This document shows positions 32,581 through 42,328 of a stretch of 64,000 nt of DNA, in pieces. Below the pieces are notes generated by a model. That model saw only the letters and a program-made list of their open reading frames with translations. It was not told the origin of the DNA and did not search any database. A program made the translations under genes and the position numbers. Numbering within the stretch: position 1 is the first letter of the stretch; each line of letters begins with the position of its first letter. Source of the DNA: Cryptomeria japonica (lineage: Eukaryota > Streptophyta > Pinopsida > Cupressales > Cupressaceae); contig NC_081412.1 in the NCBI RefSeq assembly GCF_030272615.1, forward strand, positions 477,747,657 through 477,811,656. The letters run 5' to 3'.

Positions 32581-32765
32581 TTTTTCTTTACTTTTTTGAT
32601 TTTTCAATTTTTTTTGTGTCACAAGGCGCCTGTTTGCCAGGTTTTCACCAAGTAACGATTTTTTATGTTTTATGATTTTTTTGTATTTTTTTATTTTTTT
32701 TATTTTTTTTTGTATTTTGAATTTTTTTTTTTGGTTTTTTTGGTTTTTTTTTGTCTTTTTTGAAT
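32581..32765 (-). repeat. A-rich tract on the element T coding strand
   Basis: About 130 bp of nearly pure T on the + strand with scattered G and A, just 3' of the integrase tail on the coding strand. It lies past the last readable codons and is low-complexity. Confidence 0.8.
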
Positions 32766-32782
32766 TAGGATACTCTGAAGAG

Positions 32783-33430
32783 CTATGTGTAAAACCTGCG
32801 AAGGTGTATGCTTTTGATAGGATCTTCCAAAGGTTCGCCCTCTGGGGTTGAAAGCTGATATGCACCAGATCCATATGTTGTTGTGATGATGTAAGGACCA
32901 AGCCAATTTGGTTCGAACTTGCCCTTCTTTTTTCTGTCTTGCTGATTTTTAGGATTTTCTCTGAGAACTAATTCACGTACCTCAAATGTGTGAGGCTTAA
33001 TAACCTTATGATTGTAACTGCAACATTCCTTGACTGAATGATGTGTATTTCGAGTGACTATATTCCTTGATGAAGGAACAAAGATAGAATTACTAGTGTG
33101 TGGACTACACAGGCCTGTATGCGTGTCACCTGAAGAAGTTTGGGCATCCCTAATAACAAAGTCCCTCGAGGAAGCTCCATTACAGGTCCATGATGTATCA
33201 CCAGAAGGGGAAGGATGTGTGGAACAAGTGGATGAGTTATGAAGGCTTGTGATTGTGAAAAGAAGTGAGAGTAGGATGGCATGATGAAGACTTAGGATCA
33301 ACAAGTATTCTTTTTGGCTTGAAATTGTAGAACTTTTGCCCCCAGTTATTTTGATATTAGGGGATATCGTCTCTTTCTCTTTTTCTTTCATAGGATTTTT
33401 ATCCTTAACCTTGATTTTTGCAGAGTCCAA
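32783..33430 (-). pseudogene. element T Ser-rich spacer with integrase C-terminal tail
   Basis: Only the last ~75 residues are recognisable: E-V-R-E-L-V-L-R-E-N-P, then KGKFEPNWLGPYIITTTYGS, G-A-Y-Q-L-S-T-P-E-G and I-H-L-R-R-F-Y-T, the C-terminal domain of Ty3/gypsy integrases. The preceding ~140 residues (with 33453-33764) are Ser/Thr/His-rich with no domain. RT, RNase H and the integrase catalytic core are missing without an obvious scar, so the deletion is old and was probably fixed in the family. Confidence 0.8.
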
Positions 33431-33452
33431 TAGCTTTTGATTTTGATTTGGA

Positions 33453-33785
33453 CTAAACGACTTTTTTATTTTTGACTTTTAGATTTTTCTTTTCAAAGCT
33501 TGATTTGTGATCCTCAATGAGTAAGGGCTTTTCTGATTCTTGTTGATCCAAGTCTAGGAGCGCACTAGAAATGGAATGAGTGGATGAAATGGTAAGGCTA
33601 TGTGAGTTCTTAAGAGGGCTGATGATACACTCAATAGATTCTTTGTTGGAACCACTCATAGGATTATTGATATCAAAAGATGCTTGCACCACTAGAGGAG
33701 ATTTGCATTCAGACTTAGTAGCCACAACACTAGGTGGTTCATACCCAATTCCTTGGCATTGCAAATTGTTTGTAGGTTGTTCTTG
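33453..33785 (-). pseudogene. element T low-complexity linker
   Basis: About 100 residues of Ser/Lys/Asn-rich sequence linking protease to the integrase tail. It replaces the ~900 residues of RT and integrase expected here. Confidence 0.5.
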
Positions 33786-34340
33786 TCAACTAAATACCTT
33801 AGGAGATAATGGGAGTTGATCAACATGAAATATATACTCACCACATCCCATGTCTTTAAACTTGAACTTTTCTTTGATCTCTGCTTGTTTTGATGTAGAA
33901 GCTTTCAATGATTCTGGATCCACATATGTTGATGAAGGAATAACTTCTCGATTGATTGGTATTGTTATTTCTGATCTAGGGCACAAATTATTGCAATATA
34001 TGAATGGATTTGGGTCATCTTTGATGGTCACTTCAACTCCATTGTGTGGAAACTTGATACATCGATGATATGTTGAGGGAATAGCTCTCATTTCATGAAT
34101 CCATGGATGTCCTAGCAATATGTTGTATGTGAGATCGAGATCAAGGACTTGACAAACCACATCCTTTGTAACTGGCCCAACTCTGAGAGGTAAGGTGACT
34201 GTGCCCTTGGATGAGCGCTCTTCGTTATCGTATGCCTTGATGGTAATTTTGTTTGTACCATTCATAGCTTTTTCAGAATATCCCAATTGTTTAATAGTTC
34301 TCAATGTACAAATGTTTAGACCTACTCCTCCATCTATCAA
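33786..34340 (-). pseudogene. pro: element T aspartic protease
   Basis: V-L-I-D-G-G-V-G-L-N-I-C is the active-site loop in the D-G-G form usual for Tat-type elements, and Y-N-I-L-L-G-H-P-W-I-H-E-M is the second conserved block. The open stretch is 184 residues. A TGA at 34344-34346 separates it from the upstream frame, which is otherwise continuous. It would process Gag; with no pol present it is the only enzyme coded. Confidence 0.85.
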
Positions 34341-34343
34341 GAC

Positions 34344-35285
34344 TCATTTTATTTGATGTTTGTGTATGAAGGCTTCGATGTGTAAAGGTACATTATGTGG
34401 TTGGCTCACAGAGGCATCATCGGCTTCTGTGAATGTAAGAGAGTGTGGAATGAAAAGGTATCCCACCATGGCTTGAAACTGGTCCACACTCAGATCAGTA
34501 GGGACAGAAGTGTCTCTCAAGATTTTGTCAAGAATGGCTTTATGTGCAAGGGATATGCATAAGAGCTCAAGAATGGATATGAGTGTGGGTGTCTTCCCCA
34601 ACTGTTCTACAAGGTCATATTCAAGTTTAGTTGATGAGGAAGCAGTTTTTTTAGTTGGGGCACCTTGCAAAGTGAATTTATCTCAACGAGTTGTAACATT
34701 ACTTTCAGAGGTAGGTTCTGAAGAAGATCCAATGCCTTTTAGGACAATCTTGGGTCTTTGGGTAGAATTCTCAGGCGTTTTGTCCTTGATGATAATTGTA
34801 GAGACATAATTGTCCATTGAAATGTGATTGATAGTTGAATCATAGTTATAGGATGCTCTGGTATAGTTGGTTTGTTCATCTATGGCTTTGGCTTTTCCCT
34901 TGTCATGCTTTGGGAATGGTTCCTTAAACATTTCATGTTCTTGATTGGATGGGTGTCCTTCAATCTCAATGTCACCTCTATCAATGAGATCTTGTATGAT
35001 GTTCTTCAGTCGATGACAATTTCCTATTTTATGACCCTTGCTCTTATGAAATTTGCAATACTCATCATCATTCCACCAATTTGGTTTAACCTTTGGCTCA
35101 TATGGAGGCAAATCTGGAATTGTTATTATTTTGTTTGCCACTAGCTTCTTGAAAACTGACTCTAGTGGTTCTCCCAATGGTGTGTACTTCCTTCGTGATC
35201 TGGAAGTTGTTTGAGTATTCACTTGATTGTTTGTAGAGCTTGATCCTGAAAAAATAATTTTAGGTTGTACTGTATTGGCATCCAC
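34344..35285 (-). pseudogene. gag: element T Gag nucleocapsid and linker
   Basis: The N-terminal half has W-W-N-D-D-E-Y-C-K-F-H-K-S-K-G-H and C-H-R-L-K-N-I-I-Q-D-L-I-D-R-G, the zinc-knuckle-like segment C-x2-H-x5-H-x4-C common in Tat-like Gags. The second half (34670-34347) has TKLEYDLVEQLGKTPTLISI and S-V-D-Q-F-Q-A-M-V-G, a segment also typical of this group. Broken by stops at about 34681 and 34344. Confidence 0.75.
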
Positions 35286-36877
35286 AACACCATCATTGAC
35301 CGTGTTCTTGTTTTTATTCCAAAATCTTGGCTTGTCTTTTCCTTTATAGTCCTCTTTGTTTTATTTGAATATTTTAATGACTCCTTGTTCAATTAGGACT
35401 TTCTCTATTGGTAAGCCTTTTTCAATAACATCCTTGAAGGTGGACAAACAAGCTTTTCTTAGGTCATAACCAATGTCTTTGTTAACATTCTAAGTGAACA
35501 TCTCTACCATTTGTTTTTGTGGAATTTCACAAGAGCATCTGCTGGCTAGATTTCTCCATCCTTTTGCTTGGTGTTACACAAGGTAGTGACTAATATATCT
35601 GTCTCTATGTTGTATGAGAAATGTTGTATAAATGCCTTAGCTAAGTCACCCCATGACTTAATTCCAGGTGGAAGTTGGGAGAACCATTCCATAGCTTGAT
35701 CACCTAAGCTTTGTGGGAATAATCTCATCAAATATGTCTCTTCCACTGCTACCTCAATGCAAGCTGTGAAAAACTATCTTATGTGTGCCTTAGGATCCCC
35801 TTTTCCTCTATACTTATCAAACTTAGGTGTCACAAAGTGTGTAGGAAATGGAGGCATTGGAATGATTTTGTCAAATGGATAGGGACATATGTCTCTCATT
35901 ATGTAAGTTGGCTTTGGTGTATTTATGTCCTCCATTTTCTTTTGTAAGTCCCTGATTTGTTGTTCCAAATTATTCTTAGGTGGAGACTGACTTCTTGGAC
36001 CATACTTCATGCCTGAACCACCGAGTGGAGGAGGAGCATGTTTCATATATGGATGATAATGATAATACACATGTTCATATGGAGGAGGTCTATAATGATG
36101 CTGTGTGTATGGACCACCTGGTATAGAGTCATGATGAGGAATGGAATATCTGCTTTGTCCATGTATACCATACTCTATAGGCATTTCATGAGTTTGTTCT
36201 AGTGTGTTGCCCCCAAATTTGACACGGGGTTTCCTTGTGTCCAAATTTTGAACCTACCTTTGGATATCCAATTGCCTTGGTGGTTGGTACTTAGCATTGG
36301 TATGTGATTGAGTATATTTTTCTACATAAGACTTCCATAATGGTCTACGAAGGTGAGTATCATATGCTTGACCATGTGTATGTGGGACCTTAGGTTTTTG
36401 AAACAAAGATGATGGTGATTCAGGAACCATATGTGGTCCTCTATTGCCTCCACTATTAGGCCTCCTTTGAGCCATGTTGAGGTGAGGTTGTTGCAAAGGA
36501 CGATTTCTCATTATTTGAGACATGTCAAAATCATGAGGGATCTTGGCTCCACTTTGTGCCATCACTTGTAAAAAGTATTGTCTATCTCTCCTCATTATTT
36601 CCTCAACCAATCTATTGAAATGGGGATTCATAATGGATTCTTCCACTTCTGTTGAATATATTGAAATGTTGTCCATATTGTCATTGTGTGTATCATTGTT
36701 GTTTGTAGTGTCCATGTGCTCAACATTTGGAATGTTTCTATATGCATCCATGTCAGGTAATGTAGTATGATCAGAATTGAAAAAGATATCATTGTCATAC
36801 TCATAGGAACTCATGTTTGCGGACTCTTGAGCCTCTTTAGTTTCTCTCCTAGTTTTTTGGGAACGGGTTTCAACCAT
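35286..36877 (-). pseudogene. gag: element T Gag, N-terminal and capsid part
   Basis: The start is placed at the Met at 36877 (M-V-E-T-R-S-Q-K-T-R-R), the usual Tat-like Gag beginning; upstream codons in the same frame are leader. A Pro/His/Tyr-rich region (36240-35900) precedes the capsid core: KFDKYRGKGDPKAHIR*FFT, then M-R-L-F-P-Q-S-L-G-D-Q-A-M-E-W-F and G-D-L-A-K-A-F-I-Q-H-F. Stops at 36254-36256 and 35774-35776 (both TAG) leave the frame unchanged; the second falls where the family has Gln. Confidence 0.82.
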
Positions 36878-39123
36878 GAACTGGGTATTGACCAAGATGT
36901 TTGAGACTAGATGAAAATGGAAAAGAGTATGGAAGACCAAGAGTTGGATGGAATGTAAATGAATATGAAGTTTACTTGCAATGTCCAAAGTGTAAGACCA
37001 AGTATGTATGTAGTAGAGTAGGTGTGGCTTCCAAAGAGATGATAGTTTCTCTTGATGAGGTAAGTTGACCTTGACTCTAAGTAAGACCAAATGAGACCCA
37101 AAGGTGATAGACCTTAATGAGGGACCACTTCGCAAAATGTTGTTGTATGTAGTGTGTTGACAAAGTATGATGAGGACAAGCAAGTGACCTTTTGACTCAA
37201 GTTTAGACATATGTGAATGTAATGTAAGGTGTAAATAAATAATGGACTTTGTGAGACCCAAAGATAGGTTGAATGCTAGATGAAAACCCAAATAGATACC
37301 TAGGAAGTCAATAAGTCCAAAACTGATTGTTCTTGTTTGTTGGATGGTAAAAGATTTTCAATTATGAACACAAACATGCCTGTATACTTCAATGACGTGC
37401 TTAAATGACACAGACACTATTCTGTCAGACACAGATGCGTTTCTGAGATGTTGTAAATACGAAGTTGTTCAAAGACATAGACGCATTTCTGCCCTTCACA
37501 TACGTGGTTATATGACACAGACACGGTTTTGTCAGACACAGACGTGTTTTTGGAGATTTTGTGCAATTTTTCCAATGTGTGAAGTTGTTTTTTGTGACCA
37601 AATCTGGATGTTTGACTATTTTTCATAACAAGAGGGCACAATGTTGATGAAGACTCAATGTTTGCAAGTGTTTAGACTCAAAATGACTAAAAGAAAAGTG
37701 TGTTGTTTGATGTAAAATTGTTTTGCATACACTTGAAGACACAAAAGACACAATGTTTTGATGTTTGGTCCTGAATGTTTGATTGTTCAAAATAAGACAA
37801 GCACAATTCTTATGGTTGGCTAGGACAATAGTTGTTGATCCCACATGGAGTTTCCCCGGAGGCTACGCTATTCAGAGCGGATACTTAGATGCTTGACCCC
37901 ACTGGCTCTACCCCTGGCACTCACTTCTCGAGGCAGCCAAGCATCAGTCCCCATGAAAACTCCCCGTGGTGAACTTTGTATCTCTACTAAGAACCGTATG
38001 TGTGTGGGCCACTACCAAAGGTCCGACCTCCTACCCCAACAACTAGAAGGATTTTGGCTTCTAAAACAAAAAGGTGCTAGTAAGGGCATTCGCTCGTGTG
38101 GCCATACATGCGGCACTTTCAACACTGTAAATATAGAAGGCTCCCAGCCGGTAGGGGTTACGCCCTACAACTAATCAAATAAATTTGATCAAACGGGTTT
38201 ATGGGGAGACATAGTGTCGGTATGAACTAATCAACACACGTTATCCATAGTTTTCACCATGAATACAGTTGTTTATAGTGGTTCGGAAGATGATGGATTT
38301 TCCTCGCTACCAGTTGGGTCATTCTCTCCTCACTAGTAGTCCTAATGACCACACGAGGAGACAGGCCCTCTAGAGATTAAACAAAAAGAGCCTATTGCTC
38401 AAGACACAAAAGACACTAGTTCAATTTTAGTGCACCAATTGAAGTGTTTGCTAGTCTAGGAAAACAAGACACACAATAAAGATCAAAAACCCTTGCCAAG
38501 GTCCTGCAACGAAAATTTGTTAGTAGTTTGGATTGTTTCAAATGATCAACCCTTCCTGCAAGTGCACAAGTTAGGTAAATTTTAGATCCAAAAGACTTTG
38601 TGAAATAGGGGCCTTCGACAAAACAATTTTGCTTTCAAGACAACTTGCACCAATTTTGTTAGCTAGATCTGAAGGTGTTAGCTCAATATAAACCAAAACT
38701 AAAATCCAAATGACGAAAAACCAAATCAAAGAAACCGAAATACAATAGAGATGAACATAGACACGGCTAATAGTGACACAAATGCTATATAGACATGTAA
38801 ACGCGCCTAGATCTGACACAAATGCATCTCCCTAACACAGACGCGGCCCGCCAACACAGACGCATCGAAAAGCCTCACAGATGCGATTAGAGAACACAAA
38901 CACGTTTCCTGGAATCTGCAAAATATTAAAAAAAAATGTCAAGGTCACAGATGCAGCAGAAAATCAAAAACACGATCCGAAAGTACGCAAACGCAGTAGA
39001 AAATCAAAAACGCAATCCGAAAGTGCACAGATGCGAAAATATTGAAATGTTGTCGAAAATGTCAGATCTACAACTTCAAAACACAAAATCTGCAACAAAA
39101 GATGTTAAATGCAAAAGGGATAA
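36878..39123 (-). other. element T leader (5' UTR) with internal repeats
   Basis: A long untranslated leader between primer site and gag. It holds a ~107-bp imperfect duplication (37405 and 37512), a 40-bp tandem repeat at 38953-39032 and many CACAGACGCG-type motifs. A more GC-rich block at 37845-38170 looks conserved in composition but has no ORF I trust. Confidence 0.6.
38953..39032. repeat. two 40-bp tandem units in the leader
   Basis: GCAG(C/T)AGAAAATCAAAAACRCRATCCGAAAGT is repeated at 38953 and 38993 with a few changes. It lies about 90 bp from the primer site. Confidence 0.85.
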
Positions 39124-39125
39124 GA

Positions 39126-39143
39126 GTCCCACCAGGCGTGCCA
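39126..39143 (-). other. element T primer binding site (Arg-tRNA type)
   Basis: On the - strand TGGCACGCCTGGTGGGAC begins three bases after the 5' LTR. Its complement ends GTGCCA like a tRNA 3' end and resembles primer sites of Tat-type plant elements that use an Arg tRNA; I have not matched it to a tRNA gene. Confidence 0.7.
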
Positions 39144-39146
39144 AAA

Positions 39147-39894
39147 TGTTTACGGTGAAAATGGATAACAACAATAATATTGAAAGACTAAATGAATTCA
39201 ACCACAAAACCCTAGCCTAACAACAACAAAGATCCACCATAACATATGAAGATTACCTAAGACAATGCAAATCAAATGAAATCACAAAGATTATACCATC
39301 ACATGTCCAATAGGGTTTGGATCTCCATTCTTCCTATCTCCATTGATCTTGTTTGATATATTTGCTCTCAAATTTTATGTGCACAAGAGCTCAACAAAGA
39401 ATGGAAATGTGGTTGCAAGTAGGCTTGATCACATATGAATGTTCGAAAGCGTAATGTAGTCCAGTCGTAAGCGGGGGTTGATAATGAAGGAATCATCTCC
39501 TTATATAGAAGACACTATATGAAATGGAGGGATAAGATTGAGAGGTGTAAAAGATAAATGGCCGGCTATGATTAAAGGGTAGGTAGAGAAAATAATAAAA
39601 TAATGAGAGGGTAGGTAGTGTAGGAATTAAGAGATTAATGACATGTGTCATAAGTAGAAAAGGCTAATGAATTAATTAAATAAATAAAGATTTATTTAAT
39701 TAATAGAGGAAGTGGGATCAATTAAATAAATAAGATATTTACTTAATTTAAGAAAAGGATAATTTAAATAAATAAATGTATTTATTTAAATGAGAAATAA
39801 GGCTAGAAGAGGATAAATGAATTAATTAAATAAATAAAGATTTATTTAATTAATAGAAGAATTTAATTAGACTGGACAATTTTAGGTGTCTACA
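39147..39894 (-). repeat. element T 5' LTR
   Basis: This is 748 bp; it acts as promoter for the - strand transcript. TG/CA ends and TATATAAGG box at 39501-39507. The first 165 bp of the + strand are identical to 27070 onward. It lacks one palindrome unit relative to the 3' LTR. Confidence 0.95.
39501..39507 (-). promoter_or_regulatory. element T LTR TATA box
   Basis: TATATAAGGAGAT on the - strand, identical in both LTRs, about 390 bp into the LTR. Confidence 0.75.
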
Positions 39895-40670
39895 GTATGC
39901 ATTGCTTGAAGTTTGGGTGGGAGTGCCACATGATCTCATACCTGAAGGGCGAGGGACCGAAGGTCAGCTTGTCAACCTAGGAGAGGAGGATCGGGGAGTG
40001 GTCAGAGATAGTGTGCGGGAGAGATAAGAGCGAGGAATTAGTTCCAAAGTTCCATTTGGCAGAGATCAGAAACCTGTCCAACCTGACCTGAATCAGATTG
40101 GAGCCTTTTATATTGTTAGACCAGGTGAACTAGTTCCCTTGAAGGTCAAGATCAAGCAACTCATTATTTTTTATGAAGTCAGCAAAGTCAAGCATGCTCT
40201 CACTGTAGTTCGTTAGACCTCCTATCTTCTCTGAAGGATAAAGGGGGTGTTGAAATAGCTAGCTAGCATAAACAACTCCTCCTTATTGTTAGTCAAGACG
40301 GTAGTGATTTCCTCCCATATCAGAACCCTGTCGTTTCTAGTATTAGGAGCATAAATGTTTAAAAAAAACCAAGAGAAGTTATTCATAATGAACCTAGTGG
40401 AAAGAAAGTTGTGAGAAGAGCCAACCGCCAGACCATCCAGCTTACTCTTACTCCAAAGGGTAGAAATTCCTCCTAAGGAACCATCCACCTCTCCATAATG
40501 AAAGGCGCACCCGACCATAAACTATCGACAAGCGTAGAAAAATTTTGGTAATTCATTTTCGCCTCCTAGATTAGGATAATATCAACTCTATTGGTGAGTA
40601 TGCATTTCTTAAGAGCATACTTCTTTTGGGGGTTGTTTAAGCCCCTTAAGTTCCATGAGAGGAACTTCAT
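39895..40670 (-). pseudogene. LINE ORF2 start and apurinic-type endonuclease
   Basis: ORF2 begins at the Met at 40670 with M-K-F-L-S-W-N-L-R-G-L-N-N-P-Q, the typical start of plant L1 endonucleases (the Asn is a metal/DNA-binding position). Next is I-I-L-I-*-E-A-K, where the stop replaces the Gln of I-Q-E-x-K (the Glu is catalytic). After a frameshift near 40510 come G-G-I-S-T-L-W and F-L-N-I-Y-A-P-N. The usual G-D-F-N box reads A-S-Y-F-N, so a catalytic Asp is lost. The enzyme would nick target DNA to prime reverse transcription. Confidence 0.82.
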
Positions 40671-40679
40671 TTCTTACCC

Positions 40680-42328
40680 TTTTGTGTTGTCTCTAGGGTT
40701 AATTGCCTTCCACTAGCAATTTCCCTTTTCATTACCTTAGTTATGAGGGTCCTCTCAGAGGGTTTTCCTGGTTTAGAGTCATTTTCCACATCGGCCTTCT
40801 TATTTCCTCTACTTTTTCTTTTTTAGTTCCTGCCATTCCCCCTTATCTTTATCCATTGGTTAAGATAGGGCGAAGCGACTACCAATAGAAAGAGTAGTGA
40901 TATCCCTAGAGGATCTAGTAGCAGATGAGGAGGAGGTTGGGTCCAAACCAAGCCCAAATGTAGGCGAGGCCCCAGCGCAAGTGCTCCAAATATTCCTCCC
41001 ACAACTTCCCATTGGGTTGGGTAGTAGATTCACGATTGTTGGCGGGTGGAGGTAATGAGCCCTTTCTTTTCTGTGCTAGTTGCCTCCACATTGGGACCTT
41101 CTTGATCAATCTTTGCTTTGGGGATCTCTCCTTCTTCTAGATCTGGCCCCAAGCATCTCCACAAGGGGGTAGGATCCTTCTTGGAGTCAGGGGTAACTAT
41201 CATGTTAAGAATAGCAGCCAAGAAGGGGTAACCCTCCTCAGAGATATCTTGAGGGTCTGTCTTTTCTATCAAGTCCTCAGTCTAACCCACGGTGTTGTCA
41301 GAGGCCAGGGGGTTAGGGGGGTTACCATTCTCAGTTGTCTCCCCAATAACAATACCCAGGGATGACAACTTCTCCTTCAACTTTTCCTCAGGAGGTTGTG
41401 GGGTCGAGCAGTTCGCAATAACATGGCCATGTTTACCACATCTTTGACAATACAGAGAGGCATTCTCATAGACAAATGTCTATGTCCATTTACCCCATTT
41501 GGATTTGAGGGAAATGAAATTAGGGAGCCTGGTTGTTAATAGACACATTCACACAAAGGTGAACATATACAAGTCTGGACTTCTGCATTGTCACATTGTC
41601 GACAGCAACAAACTGGCCAAATGAGTTACCAATCCACCTGAAAATGGTATCATCCCAAAATTCCAGGGGGAGGCCCGAGAGTCTGATCCAAACTGGCACT
41701 AGTCTAAGGAGGTTCACACTTGGGTCAAATCTCAGCTTCCATTTGGAGGGAGTAAGGCAATGCTTACCATAAGACCATGAACCAAACATAACATAAATGT
41801 AGTCTTCTTCTGCAATAAATCTAAAAAGGAAGAGTCGGCCAGGCATGGCAGAGACTGACACACTACCTTTGATTTTCCATCTAGGGCTCACCCATCTTCT
41901 GACCATATCTATAGTGGGTCTGAAGTCTAGGAATCCTCAAACCAAGCAAAGGTGAAGGGAGGAAGCAATATTATCCATGATACTGTCTGGGAGGCAAATC
42001 TCGGGGCCCTCCTCACCATTAGTGACTTTTAGCAGCAGCGTCAGAATTTTTGGCTTGGAGTTACCAAAAAGGGCACCTTTCTAGGATTTCACATGAGCCT
42101 CCTCAGGTAGAGGATCCACCTCCTGAGTCTTGGGGTCCTTTTTGGGAGAATCCAGGTTGACGGCCACCAGAGGAAACTTCGCAAGGCAGGGGGCCTCGTG
42201 CAGGATCTCATTGCAAGAAACAACAAAGGGAGCCCACCCATCTCCTTGGGTGTGCAGCATAAGAGCTAGATCTAGACAAATCTATAGGTCAACCGGGGGG
42301 GTTAGGGTCTAGGGAGGACTGGCCCTCC
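40680..42328 (-). pseudogene. LINE ORF1: DUF4283 domain plus CCHC knuckle
   Basis: ORF1 is the RNA-binding protein of plant L1 elements. W-K-I-K-G-S-V-S-V-S-A-M-P-G-R-L-F-L-F-R-F and W-S-Y-G-K-H-C-L-T-P-S-K-W lie in the DUF4283 domain (about 41960-41520). C-Q-R-C-G-K-H-G-H-V-I-A-N-C at about 41455-41413 is a complete zinc knuckle. A polar C-terminal tail follows to about 40920. Stops are found near 42080, 41519 and 41275. The N terminus is cut off by the chromovirus and should continue at 50940. Confidence 0.8.
42324..42328. repeat. target-site duplication of the chromovirus (CCTCC)
   Basis: CCTCC at 42324-42328 is repeated at 50935-50939, directly outside the LTRs. Confidence 0.95.

Larger units (their letters stand above)
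27070..39894 (-). mobile_element. element T: non-autonomous Tat-like Ty3/gypsy element with antisense PMD ORF
   Basis: Complete insertion of 12.8 kb with TSD GTATG. On the - strand the order is 5' LTR (39147-39894), Arg-tRNA-type primer site, ~2.2 kb leader, gag, protease, Ser-rich spacer, integrase C-terminal tail, then non-coding DNA, an antisense PMD ORF, a hairpin array, degenerate repeats, polypurine tract and 3' LTR (27070-27853). RT, RNase H and the integrase core are absent. The LTRs differ by about 20 substitutions by eye plus indels, so this is the youngest datable insertion here, yet its ORFs have many stops. It therefore probably moved in trans as an already defective template. 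Confidence 0.92.
39895..42328 (-). mobile_element. LINE, 5' portion (endonuclease, ORF1)
   Basis: The 5' part of the LINE whose 3' part is at 23718-27069. On its left it is bounded by element T, on its right by the chromovirus at 42329. Its 5' end probably lies in 50940-51562. Confidence 0.88.

Noticed and set aside
37845-38174. 109-residue + strand ORF in the GC-richer part of element T leader
   Set aside because: No recognisable domain. It is antisense to the element and most likely chance coding in a leader.
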